Assembly: GCA_047495785.1 (NCBI GenBank)
Contig: JBLDXI010000019.1
Coordinates: 3,410,001-3,474,000 of the forward strand
DNA from: Lepidodermella squamata
Taxonomy: Eukaryota; Gastrotricha
Direction: 5' to 3'
Length of the DNA: 64,000 nucleotides
Position 1 is the stretch's first letter; every line of letters begins with the position of its first letter. The position numbers were made by a program, and so were the translations under genes. The notes below the pieces were generated by a model. The model was not told the DNA's origin. It did no database searches and saw only the letters and a program-made list of their open reading frames with translations. Positions 25,601 to 35,613 of the stretch are shown one piece after another.

Positions 25601-28600
25601 ACGGAACCAGGATCGAGTCCCCCCTCGGCCCCGCGGTGGTTTACCAATCCATCGCGTTACAAAATAGAAAATTGGGAGGCTGGGAGTGTCAGCTAGACTG
25701 CACCAGTCGAACTCCGTCATACGGAAATGTTCATCTCACTCACGCTAAGACCTAGGGTTAGAGTAAGTGGCATGCCCTTCTAGTCCTCAAAGTTCGCTTT
25801 GAAAAAGAAATTATTATTATTATATTATTATTCTTTTCAAAATAATGATCAAAATGGGGCTTGAAGCTAGTCACCGTAGGGGTCTCCAGGCCATATATAA
25901 AAAGCCAGAATTGTTTCCGATTCTTACCTTGGTAGTAACGTAATGAATGCCAATGAAGTCACCAGCTGCAACTCGGATGCGATCGTTGACTTCGACAGGT
26001 TGAATAATGCGGCCGACTCTAAGCGCTGGGAATGAGTTCGACCCAACCAGACGATAGTGACCGTTGTCGATCTTGCGCCAGACATCAAAGTAGACAACCT
26101 CGCCCTCGCTCGAGTTCGAATAGAATTCCCACGTGTGAACCTCGCCCGAGCACGTGAATCGCATCTTGGTGAAAGCCATGAGGTGGGCCGGCTCCAAAGA
26201 GCCACCGGCCTGAACAACTTTACCAGCCTTGCAAGCGTTTTGGATCTCTAAAATAGAAATTCATCAATGATGTTGGTAACGGAGAATGCTTTGATAAAAT
26301 GAAGGTAACGGACTATAACTATAGGTTTAATTCTTTTAATTTGAATTTCAATTACGCCCTCGTTTTCGAATTTCTACACATGCTGTTTTGTCCGAATGGT
26401 CTTGACCATTCATTGGGACGATTTTCAATTCAATGTTGAGATGCGTCGGTTCATAAACACTCTTCTCTCAAATTTCAGAACCAGCTGTTTCAGAACCTCA
26501 TCAGAACTCGTTATTGCCTCAGCCTTTGAGCCCGCTCCAAGAAACCAGAAGCATCTTTCCTGGCCGGAAGTTGGTCAAATACGGACCCAAGTATTAGGAG
26601 AAAGTCTTCAAGTTACCTGGGATTCACCGCGACTTGATGATCCATAGTTACACATTTCCTCCAGGGGAAAAATTTCCCTGTCATCCTTTAGCAGAGGGTC
26701 GCAGCCATTCCAGAAATGGGTAGCGCGTTATAATCTCCTGACCCAACAATTAGGAAATAACTTCCCATCTGAACTACAACCGAATGCCATTGAGCCTCAA
26801 ACGCATTTCGGCGAAAACTCGGGGGTATTTGCAAGAGTGAGTTAGTCTCATCTCTAACTTTGGAACCCGCCATCGTCGAATCTTCCATGAAACCGTCCCG
26901 GTCTCCATTCCCCTCTCAAATTTCAGAACAAACCTTTTCAGAACCTCCTGGCTGGAAGTTGGTCAAATATGGACCCGGGTATAAGGAGAAAGTCTTCAAG
27001 TTACCAGAGATTGACCGTGATTTAACGATTCATTGTTGGACATATCGTCCTCGAGATATCGATATTAGGTTTCCGCGGATCATCCTCGCAGAACAAAATT
27101 CAGCCTGAACTATCTATTTACCAAGAATGTTTCATGTTTTAGGACCAACTGCGCCAAGTGGCCTGGCTTACAGTCTTGCCTAAGGCAGTGCGTCACCCTA
27201 TGGGATGATAGTGCGCATAAGTTCAGCCGCCAACAACAGCTCATGACTATCGCTTTAAAATGCTGCACCTTGGAATCGAGCCAAAATAATGGTTTCTCCG
27301 TTACGCGGTATCACAAAGCTATGTTTAACGCAGACATGCCCGAGGCCCGAGGGCGAAATACCGGAGATGGACGGCATATAAGCGAAAATCAGGCGTATCT
27401 GAGTTTACATTTTTCAATTTGTTGATGTCTATTCTGATGTGTTCATCTAGACTTACTTCAAGACGCAAGGCCTCGCGGCCAGCGGTGATGTAACTCTGAT
27501 GCAGAAAACACCAGATTTGAATTGTTGCTCCAAAGTGTCTTACAAATGGCTATTGCGAATGCGAAAGCGGAAGCGATTGCGTAATCAAACCAAGCCGAAC
27601 GTAAAATGAGCCTACGGGATATCTCGGATACTGTTAATACTATGAAGGTTAAGTCTCGCTACTCGAAATGATTGTAACTCACGAATTCAAATCGGCACTG
27701 CTGGTAACGGACCTCCCTTAACAAGTTCAGAAGCTTCGCCACATGTTGGCGTCATTGCGAATCAACGTTATAGCGAAAAAATTTGATCTACAGGTCAGCA
27801 AGTTCAGTTACCTACCCGACGACGGCACCACCAGCGAGGAGGAGAATGATGAATAGTTTTCTTTCTCAATTTTTGATTGACTGATGAAATTTCGAATAAA
27901 TATTTTTGGTTTTTGCCAAAATGATAAATGATAACCTCATTTTTTTGCCACAATCAATACAAAAAAGCTTCTAGGTACATAGTCAAAATGTGCAATGGCG
28001 ATTAATCCATATCTAGATTTTCAAAATGTGTTTGCTACAATAATCGCCTCCTAGATTTTGAGCTCATTTTACTGAAAAACTGAAGCTAATCGAGCTTACA
28101 AGATCTCAAAATTGACGAACAAAATCTGTCCCTAGTCCTGTTCTCAACAGTTTCAGTAGCCAAAAAAATCAGAATTTCCCGAATGACTCACCATTGCATT
28201 TCGGCAGTTCGCCCCAAATACCCGGCGGCTTGCATTCCACCTCCGGCTTGCCAACCATGATGTAGCCAGTTTTGCAGGAATAGGTCGCGAAAACCGACTC
28301 TGTCAGAATCATCGACACGCCCACTTCAGTTTCGTTGGTCGTCGGCCGTTCCCGCCGAATCGTGTTCACCTTGGCGTTGGCATTCGCCAGCGGCGGCGGG
28401 TAGAAACACGGCGAGACGCCAGATTTCTCCCACGATTCGATGCAGTCTGGCGGGCGGGACCACAGGCCGTTCGACATGCACACCACGTTGGGATCGCCGA
28501 CGAGAATGTAGCCGTCGTTGCACTGGTAAGACACGACCGACGTTTCGTGGGATGCATTGCCGATTTGAACCGAATTGTCCACATTTGGCGCCATGCCGCA

Positions 28601-31600
28601 ATCAGTCAGAGTGAAATCCTGGGAAGGAAAAACAACATTTATCAATTATTCAAGAAGGACTAATAATTATTTTAAGAGCCTTATTCGATTTTTAGCGGAA
28701 CCGAATTCGACCGGAAGCAGCACAAAATGTTGAGAAATTGAAAATGATTTTCTGAATTTGTCTGAAATTTCTCCGAAATTTGCTGTAGTATAACGCCTGG
28801 CTGTCAATTTCAGAACGCGAGTTAATCATGGCGAAAATAATGAGTCGAAAAATGAAAATTTCAAATTATTCATCTACCTATAACTTCTATTCTATTGCTC
28901 ATTCCTATCTTCCAAAGTAGGAGAAATTTGGTCCGCTAAAAGACATTCAGATTTGGGGCCTTGCGATTTTTGCCCACTATGTTAACCTTACTCTCATTGG
29001 TTAAGTATCTTTCTTCTGAACTGGCTTTAGCTCGCATAGTCGTATGCAGACGATTCTTCCCCAAAGCGCTCGATGTAACACCAAAATTCGTTCGTTACAC
29101 TTTGGAAAATAAAATTTCCAATTCAAACATGACGGTTGAGCAGAAGGAGAACGTCGTCAACTGGGCTATTTCCTATTTTTCGGCTGGGGCTTACCGAAGT
29201 CTCGCCTGCTGGAGATTTATCGATGAAACAAAGGGGAGAGTTACTTCCCCAATTCATTGGAATAATTTAATTAAATTCCCAATTTTTTTAATTTCCTAAA
29301 GCAAGTTTTCACACGTTACGCACATCGACCCTTTATCGACCATTTTAATGTCGAAGGGGACATCATGGTCTTTCTAGATCGTATAGAAGGCATAGGTCAG
29401 GGATATCAACCCTTCATTGGTGCCGAGACCCGTTCGATCAACGAACCATCAACCCCACCAACCAGGTACGTTTCAGATGGTTCGCGACATTTCAGATCAA
29501 AATTTCTGTCGTTACACGGTACAAACGGGTACAAAAATAAATTTCGTCTGGAAAATACTCAATCACCTTAGTTTCAGGTGTATTAGCCTGCTAAAATCCA
29601 AAGCTGGATTCAAATTTCAGACGATGGCCCAAACAAAAAATAGGCAATAAGTAGTACTTTCGAAACATGTTTATCACAGCAGCGTCGTGTTCTAAAAGTG
29701 AGGAGAATAAATAACTCAATATTTGACACCACTATACGCAAGATCCCTCCAAGTTATCTTTGATTTTCTGCCCTTGTCAAGTTTCATCCTTTGATGGCAA
29801 TTGCCGTATTTGTCCACTTAGCAGCCCGGGGTATAAACATTTCAATCACAAATTTTGAAAAATTGGAAAATCAATTTTTGGTAAATCGATTATTTTCAAT
29901 GTTTTCGAATCGACTTGACCAGTCAACCCTGGGCTGCTACTAGAAAAATACAGCCATCTTTGAGACTTTGACTCCAAAACCGATCATACATGCGATCTCT
30001 ACGATTACTTCAAAAATTAATGACGCCTATGTAAATTATTTCCTATTTTCCAGCTTTGAGAAAAGCCAAACAACTTCTCTCAAAATGAAGATTCAAAAAT
30101 TGCGGATTTTTCGCGAGAAATTAAAAATGCTCACCTTGAGATAAGCCCGCATAGCCACTGCGCATTTGCGAACGCGGAAATCGTACAGCGTCAGCGTGCC
30201 AATGTCCATGGCCGTGTCGATTTTCTCGCGGTACGTCTTCGACAACAGGCACCAGTCGAGCTGCGGCGAGCCCTTCACCGACCCGGGCGACACCATGATG
30301 CCCGACAGACCCGCGTCCGCCGCCGACAGTGTCGCAGCGTCGGCTGCTTTTTCAGTCGGGAAGAAGTCGGTTCCGGGCGTGGTCGGGCCAGTTGCGGTGT
30401 CTGGAAACGCGGCTTCGGTTTCAAGGACCAAACTGCTCGGTGTAGCTCCGTCGTCCGTGAATTCCGGCATGGTTTTCATGTCGGTCATGATCGGAACGCC
30501 GCTGTCCGCATTCGGCGCGTCGAAGTAGATGCCGAGAAAATCGCCCTTTTGCACGTAGATGTCGTACAAATCTTCGCCTAAAAAAAACAGAAAATAATTA
30601 TTGATGTCAAATTTTCATCAAAAATTCATAGCTTAAACAGAAATTTCGGGCAATTGAAACTCTGAAATAAAATAAAAAATTAAATTAATTTCGCCGCAAA
30701 TTTGGCTCAAATAAAACATTTTCTAGATAATTTTTATATTTTATGGTCAACGGTCTAATATTGAAGAGAATCACTGAAAAAGTATAATTAGAAATAATCC
30801 GAGCTGTGGCGTCGATATTAAATTCGACAGTGAAAAACATTAACCCGAACGTCGATAATTCTTTAAAATTGGTTCAGCTGATTTAGATGGCCACCGATTG
30901 AAAATTGCGTCATATTTTCTAAAAAGATTCGTAATCTACAAAAATACGCGACCCACATTTTACGCAAACATTTTTTTAATTTTGCAAGTTTTTGGAGGTA
31001 GGTAAATTTGAAAAATTATAAATTAAAAATTTAGTGAAGAAAACCCGGAAAACTCCGATTGTAACTGCATCGGTAATTTTGACTAAGGTATTTTACCCGT
31101 TTGGACCCTTTCATCTAAATTATTTTCAACTCATTGACAAGTGGAATACTTGCTTACTATTCTCGTGGCATTTTGAATTTTTTAAGATATTTCTGGCCAT
31201 GAGATATGGCAATCTTTAATCGTTGCTCCCGTACAGTTTTTCGCTTCTCATCGTAACGATTTATACGAATTGCGAATTACGTAATTACGTAAAGTAACGA
31301 TTTTGCTTTTACTTTTTTCCAGGGTTACAGAAATCACGGTTTAATCGATAAAAATTGAAGGTAATTTTCATTTTAATAAAGCGAAAAATCAAAATGAAAA
31401 ATCGTACCTTCAAGTGACATGAAACCGTTACGGTCGACCAGGACTTGTTGGTAAGCAATTCGCTGCAAAATCTGGCGCTTCGTCGACGGGCTCGTCCACG
31501 TCATGTTGGTCGCAAACCGCCAAACAGACAGGTAAACTGAGATCGTGTGAATAGCGGCGGCGACTGACAGTAATTCCCAGCGGATGATACGACCGGCGCA

Positions 31601-33118
31601 CGGGAAAGACGCGGCCGGCATGAGAGCGAGCCACGTTGGTGATCGCATCGTCGAAAACGAGCGGGGATCAGGGCCAGCATAACAGCTAAACAACGGATGA
31701 CCTAGAAAAATCGAAAAAAATAATTTAAACATTTCAATCTAAAATTCAAGATTACTTATTTCCATTAGCAAAAAATGGATGAAAATAAAAATAAGAATTA
31801 AATATTTTTTCAGAAAATCGGGAAAAATCGATAATTCTTGAGATGATCGGAATTATCGAATTTATTTGGTAAATGCCAAGTGCTTGTAAAACGAAGGCTT
31901 GTATAGTTCTTGGTAATAAAAACTGAGCCTTTCCTGCTATTTAATATAGGTCAGGTCATCGCTGTTTTATTGCCTCGATTAATGAATGGCGCACTTACGA
32001 TCGACAACGGCCTGTAGGCTGATGAGCGTTGGCTCGGCGTCCAGGTCATCGAAACTGGCAATACGGCCGTGGAGGCGCATGATGTCGCCGTACGTGTAGT
32101 TGGTCGCGTAACAAGACTGCAGTTTCTTGTTCCTCGCCGCAGTGAATGTCCGGGCGTAACGCTGGTAGGCAACCACCGAGTAATCCGACATGATTTGGTC
32201 GTAAAATACACCTGAAATGAAGAAAGAAAATAATAAAATAAATTAGACAAAATGGCAATCAAATTTTATAATTGATCAGAACTATGCTAATAAAAAAATA
32301 AAAATTACTGAAAAAGATCTAATCGCGGGGAAATAATTTTCCAATGGAGAAATGAAATTCCGGAAATTCTGGAAAAAAATCAGTGCTCCAAAAAATCCAA
32401 AACCCTAAATAAAATTGAACGTAATTTGGGTAAAATGAACTCGTAAAAATGGCCATAATTTTTTTAAATTGATAAATAACGAGGAAAAAATCCTAGTTTA
32501 TCACAAAAGGGAAGAATTTTATCACGAAAAATCGGGTGAATTTTGAGAAAGAATCTGAAGAGGGAATTCGTACTTCAATAAATACAAGATCTTTAACAGT
32601 GACTCGAATCTAGAAAATTCTAAAAAAAATTTAAAATTATTCTCACCGATAAAGTCGTTTTTCAAGACATTAATGCGGTTGCCCTCGCGAATTTGAATGC
32701 TGTGCCGGCCGAGCTGCGATCCACGAACGCGGTTGTAGCCAACCAACTGCAGCGTGTCATTGGACGAGCGGCGGAAAAAGCCGAGGTAGGCCGGCGTGTT
32801 GTCATCGGCGCCCGAGTGGAAAATCCACTCGCGAACCGTGCCGTCGCAAACGGAAACGAGCGACGGGCAAAGCAGCAGAAAAGCGCCGTTTCGATTGTTC
32901 AAATTATCATCGGCAATTTCCGAGCCGACGAAACACATTTCTTGCGGCTTAGTCGCGGCTGTTCCGAAGACTTCAAAAGGGTTGTCGACCCGCGAGTACG
33001 ACTGGTAGCCCTGCGGGTTAATAGCGCCGCCAACTCCGATTTGCTGGCCATCGACCGGCGATGATTTGATGAATAATAGTAGTAACAACGCGTTGATTAA
33101 CTTCAACGGTAAAATCAT
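19636..33118 (-). CDS. Membrane-anchored sushi/EGF protein with a recurring unrecognised module
   Basis: Nine exons join in frame: 33118-32647, 32211-31999, 31701-31408, 30577-30135, 28618-28192, 26247-25928, 25222-24479, 22009-20996 and 20220-19636, giving 1503 aa. A signal peptide (LINALLLLLFIKSS) starts the protein. Five copies of a module of about 100 aa follow (exons 1, 3-4, 6, 7, 8): a Cys, then EW(E/Q)FYS, VYFxVWR, LVGxNR and finally GDFIGIHYD. Four sushi/CCP domains alternate with it (two in exon 5, one each in exons 7 and 8). EGF-like Cys clusters lie in exons 8-9. The end is a single membrane span (VISALSMLAACAVMFAVW) and a short tail. It is thus a large type I surface protein. Sushi domains commonly bind proteins or complement-like partners; the partner here is unknown. 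The start ATG at 33118 is the first in frame before the signal peptide. Confidence 0.88.
20655..20835 (+). repeat. Dispersed repeat, copy 2
   Basis: This lies in intron 8 of the sushi gene. It shares the blocks GAAATTACTGAACAGGAG, TTTCCGGTAAATTTTC, CGGTAAATCGTGGATA and ATGGTTGCGCAATTCATG with about 17825-18120 inside the 1.25 kb element, in the same orientation and with scattered changes. Confidence 0.55.
22555..23150. repeat. Diverged repeat with direct and inverted motifs
   Basis: In intron 7 of the sushi gene, CCCGTTTACAACCCCCT occurs at about 22602 and again at about 23080, each close to a CTCGCAAT motif. AATACCGTATAT near 22558 and AAAATACGGTATGT near 23142 are inverted ends. This looks like one old element or two partial copies; the family is not identified. 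Confidence 0.4.
24040..24387. mobile_element. hAT-type MITE with perfect 8-bp target duplication
   Basis: The 348-bp element begins CAGAGTTGTCCACGGGTC and ends with the exact reverse complement (18 bp). It is flanked on both sides by GACCAATG (24032-24039 and 24388-24395). An 8-bp duplication with CAG-starting ends is the hAT hallmark. The interior is rich in ACCCGAACCG units and codes for nothing. It sits in intron 7 of the sushi gene. Confidence 0.9.
25517..25835 (+). mobile_element. tRNA-derived SINE
   Basis: The head has an RNA polymerase III A box (TGGCTCAGTTGG, 25529-25540) and a B box (GGTTCAAGTCC, 25585-25595). An unrelated body follows, and the 3' end is an (ATT)n tail at about 25811-25831. 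This is the layout of a tRNA-derived SINE. The A-B spacing and missing acceptor-stem pairing argue against a functional tRNA. It lies in intron 6 of the sushi gene, antisense to it. No clear target duplication was recognised. Confidence 0.8.
26470..27060 (+). pseudogene. Two degraded direct copies of an unknown coding segment
   Basis: In intron 5 of the sushi gene two stretches (about 26500-26650 and 26925-27045) share GGAAGTTGGTCAAATA, GGAGAAAGTCTTCAAG and flanking sequence. Conceptual plus-strand reading gives KLVKYGP, EKVFKLP and HRDL/DRDL in both, with a stop in the first copy. They look like decayed pieces of a transposon ORF or retrocopied gene; I do not recognise the family. Confidence 0.45.
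27110..28165. other. Intronic stretch with no recognised feature
   Basis: This is the rest of intron 5 of the sushi gene. Short open frames occur, but none has a motif or splice support. The 3' part (about 27870-28160) is AT-rich and unique within the window. Confidence 0.35.
28961..29480 (+). other. Possible nested plus-strand coding relic in an intron
   Basis: In intron 4 of the sushi gene, a 112-codon frame at 28961-29299 (CRRFFPKALDV, VEQKENVVNWAISYFSAGAY) is followed by HFNVEGDIMVFLDRIEGIG up to a possible donor near 29466. The composition is protein-like but no family is recognised. The GTTACGCACAT motif preceding the second part also precedes the plus-strand frame at about 15105. This could be a shared repeat-borne gene fragment. 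Confidence 0.2.
30840..31100 (-). repeat. Dispersed repeat, copy 3 (inverted)
   Basis: In intron 3 of the sushi gene, AACGTCGATAATTCTTTAAAATTGG and CCCGGAAAACTCCG to GGTAATTTTGACTAAGG match, in reverse complement, 18236-17812 inside the 1.25 kb TIR element. Intervening sequence is deleted relative to that copy. Confidence 0.55.
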
Positions 33119-35613
33119 GGTTAAAATCAATTGATTGTGTGTGTGTTTGCGTGTACAAAATTAACAGGTCATGTTTTTATGTGTGAGATAAAATTTATTG
33201 CTGTTATAAATTTATTGCTGAGAAATGTTTGGAATGAGTGCAGGCTTCAAATCGCGGCGCGTGCTGTTGCGGCACGCGATTCGGGACGCATTACGCAACA
33301 TCATCTCGACGTTTTTCATTCTAAATTTTCATTCATTTTCTTTGCCTTATAGTGAACTGATGAATAAACCATAAAATTTCAACGTTGCGGATTCAACTAA
33401 CCTGATAAAAAAAGAATATCGAGGAATATGACCTATTTCACGCAGGTTATTAAAAAATTCCAAAATAACATGATCGAGCGAAACCAGTGCTCCGCAAACT
33501 TTTTTCCCAACTGGCATTTTTGGCGGCCGGAAAGCCTTTGCTTCGGCCGCCGATACAATCCCTTCTCCGGCCGCACCAACATTGGCAATGCTCTTTCATC
33601 GGCCGCAAGTTGTGTTTTTAGCTCCAAGCAAACTTTTTTCCATGACAAATTTTCTTTCGCGAGAGTTCTATTGCGCTTAGCGAAGGGGGTTAATTAAAGA
33701 GGCTTTTATAAACAGGTCGATTCCAGAGGCCTTAAAAGCAAACTTCAACTACCTAAACCGAAGTTCACTACTTTTGAATACATCAGTAGCGCAAATATCA
33801 AGAGATCAAATAGTGTGAAACTATCTCGGAAACTTGTTGCTAGGTCAGGACAATGACTTCTGTTAATCCCCTGAAAAGGCTCTATTGCCGTCTGATTTTG
33901 AATGGAAAAGTTCTGTCTAGAGAGCTAACAAAAAATCCTCAAGTCGACTTGGGTTTTAAAATGAATCCTGTTGAAACAGGAAATGAACAGGATTTTAAAA
34001 TGAATCCTGTTTTAAAAACTTGGCAGATAATGACGCGATCAACGTTGATTTTCAATGTTCAAGGTTCTAGCGGTGGAAACTAATTTGGGGCCGGAAATAT
34101 GCACGTCCGAGTTCCTATCTGACTGAGAATCTGAGAAATATCAGGTTCAAGTGCAGCAGCACTATTTTTAATCTACAAGCATGAATGCGAACTTATGCGC
34201 ATACTTTTTTGCCCGGATATAAAATTAGTATGGAGGCTAATTTCTTCACCCGATAGTCACCACTTTCAATTTGCCAAGTGAGAACAATGAAAAATAATTC
34301 ATCTCTGAGATGTTGGCGTGGAACTATTGACGCTTGACTACTTGACGCTCTTCCCGATTCGGCCTATGGTGGCGACATTACCTTGATCTGTGGTTTAATA
34401 GTTTTGTGATAGTGGTTAAAAAGACATGAACATTTTCGAATCATCGAAATTGCAGATAAATTGGTAATCACCTTTTTTAAGAAAACTCATCAATTTTTCA
34501 ACTAAAGCACCATTGCCAATACCAATATCATCGTAAGTAATAACTGGTAAAATTATTAGTAAACAGGTTCAAATGCCGTGGTAGTAACTATGGTTCGGAA
34601 AGTCTCTGCGATTTGACGAGGACTTATTTAATACCTTTCGCGCCAAATTTTCAATAAAATTGTTAAATTCTTTCGCTCAGTGCTCCGCAAACTCGGTTTT
34701 TTCTGCCGGCCGGCAGGGCAGTTCACCGCGGCCGGGAAGGGTGCGAACAGGGGTGCTATGATATCGCGACACACCAGCTCCGGGACTCCGACCAGAGGAA
34801 TATCACACAAGTGGGTACAATTCAGGGATAAACTTTGAAATGAATAAAGTGATTGAAGTTGCATCATATTATATACACAGGGTGTTTCAAATGCGGCGCA
34901 CACTAAATAATCATGTGTGCCAGAATGCTCCCCGCCAGTGTGCGAAGTAGGATCCGGGAACTGAGGTGTTTTCTACTTGTTTTTAGGACCCGGCCGAAGA
35001 AACCAAAGGATCCCCCTGTGGTTTTTTCAGCCTTTCTCTGGTTGGAGTCCTGGAGCTGGGGGTCGCGACACTCCAGCAGCCCTGTACTTCGCACCATGCA
35101 CCAACCTCAAATGCGTTGTGAGCGCAGAAAAGCGTTAGCCTCGCGCCAAAAGGGCAGTTTAGTTGACGTCACTTGCCCGTAGAACGTGATAACATTATTC
35201 GCCGGTTGTATTCCCCAACACGTTATGAACCGGCCGTACTTTTCATACGTGGGGGCTATTTTTAGTAAAGCCGCCCTTTTGGCGCGAAGCTAACGAAAGC
35301 AAGGAAAACTGCGCCAAAAATTGCAGAGAATACCGCTTCGATAGGACAGGTTTCTGCTAAAGTTTTCTTTTGATGTTAAGAATAAATTGAACGTGAAAAT
35401 TGTAGCCTAATGCGAACAAAATATTTCTTAAGTCTGTTAAAGTTGAACCTTTATTCGTACTGTCTATCGTATTGTCTATTTGCTTAGATCGCTTATGCGA
35501 TAATTGCATAATAAGACACTTTAAAATAAATAAATAAATCAATAGGATATTTGTGTCAAAGACCAACACTGACCATCTTCGTGTTAGGGTGATATTCTGT
35601 TCTTTGATCAGAG
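33119..35613. other. Repeat-rich spacer between the sushi gene and gene B
   Basis: No gene is supported. The motif CAGTGCTCCGCAAACT occurs at 33487-33502 and again at about 34678-34693. Each is followed by GC-rich, GGCCG-containing sequence that stands out from the AT-rich surroundings. A block at about 34880-35100 is also GC-richer. These look like transposon debris. The promoter of the sushi gene must lie at the left edge. Confidence 0.4.
35133..35298. repeat. Foldback element with about 30-bp arms
   Basis: CGTTAGCCTCGCGCCAAAAGGGC at the left is matched in inverted orientation by GCCCTTTTGGCGCGAAGCTAACG at the right, with one mismatch in the compared part and a loop of about 110 bp. This is consistent with a small palindromic MITE. 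Confidence 0.6.

Noticed and set aside
32522-32646. Extension of the first sushi exon past 32647
   Set aside because: The added residues are AT-rich and unlike the family. The donor at 32646 joins to exon 2 and rebuilds the DFIGVFYDQ motif seen in the other module copies.
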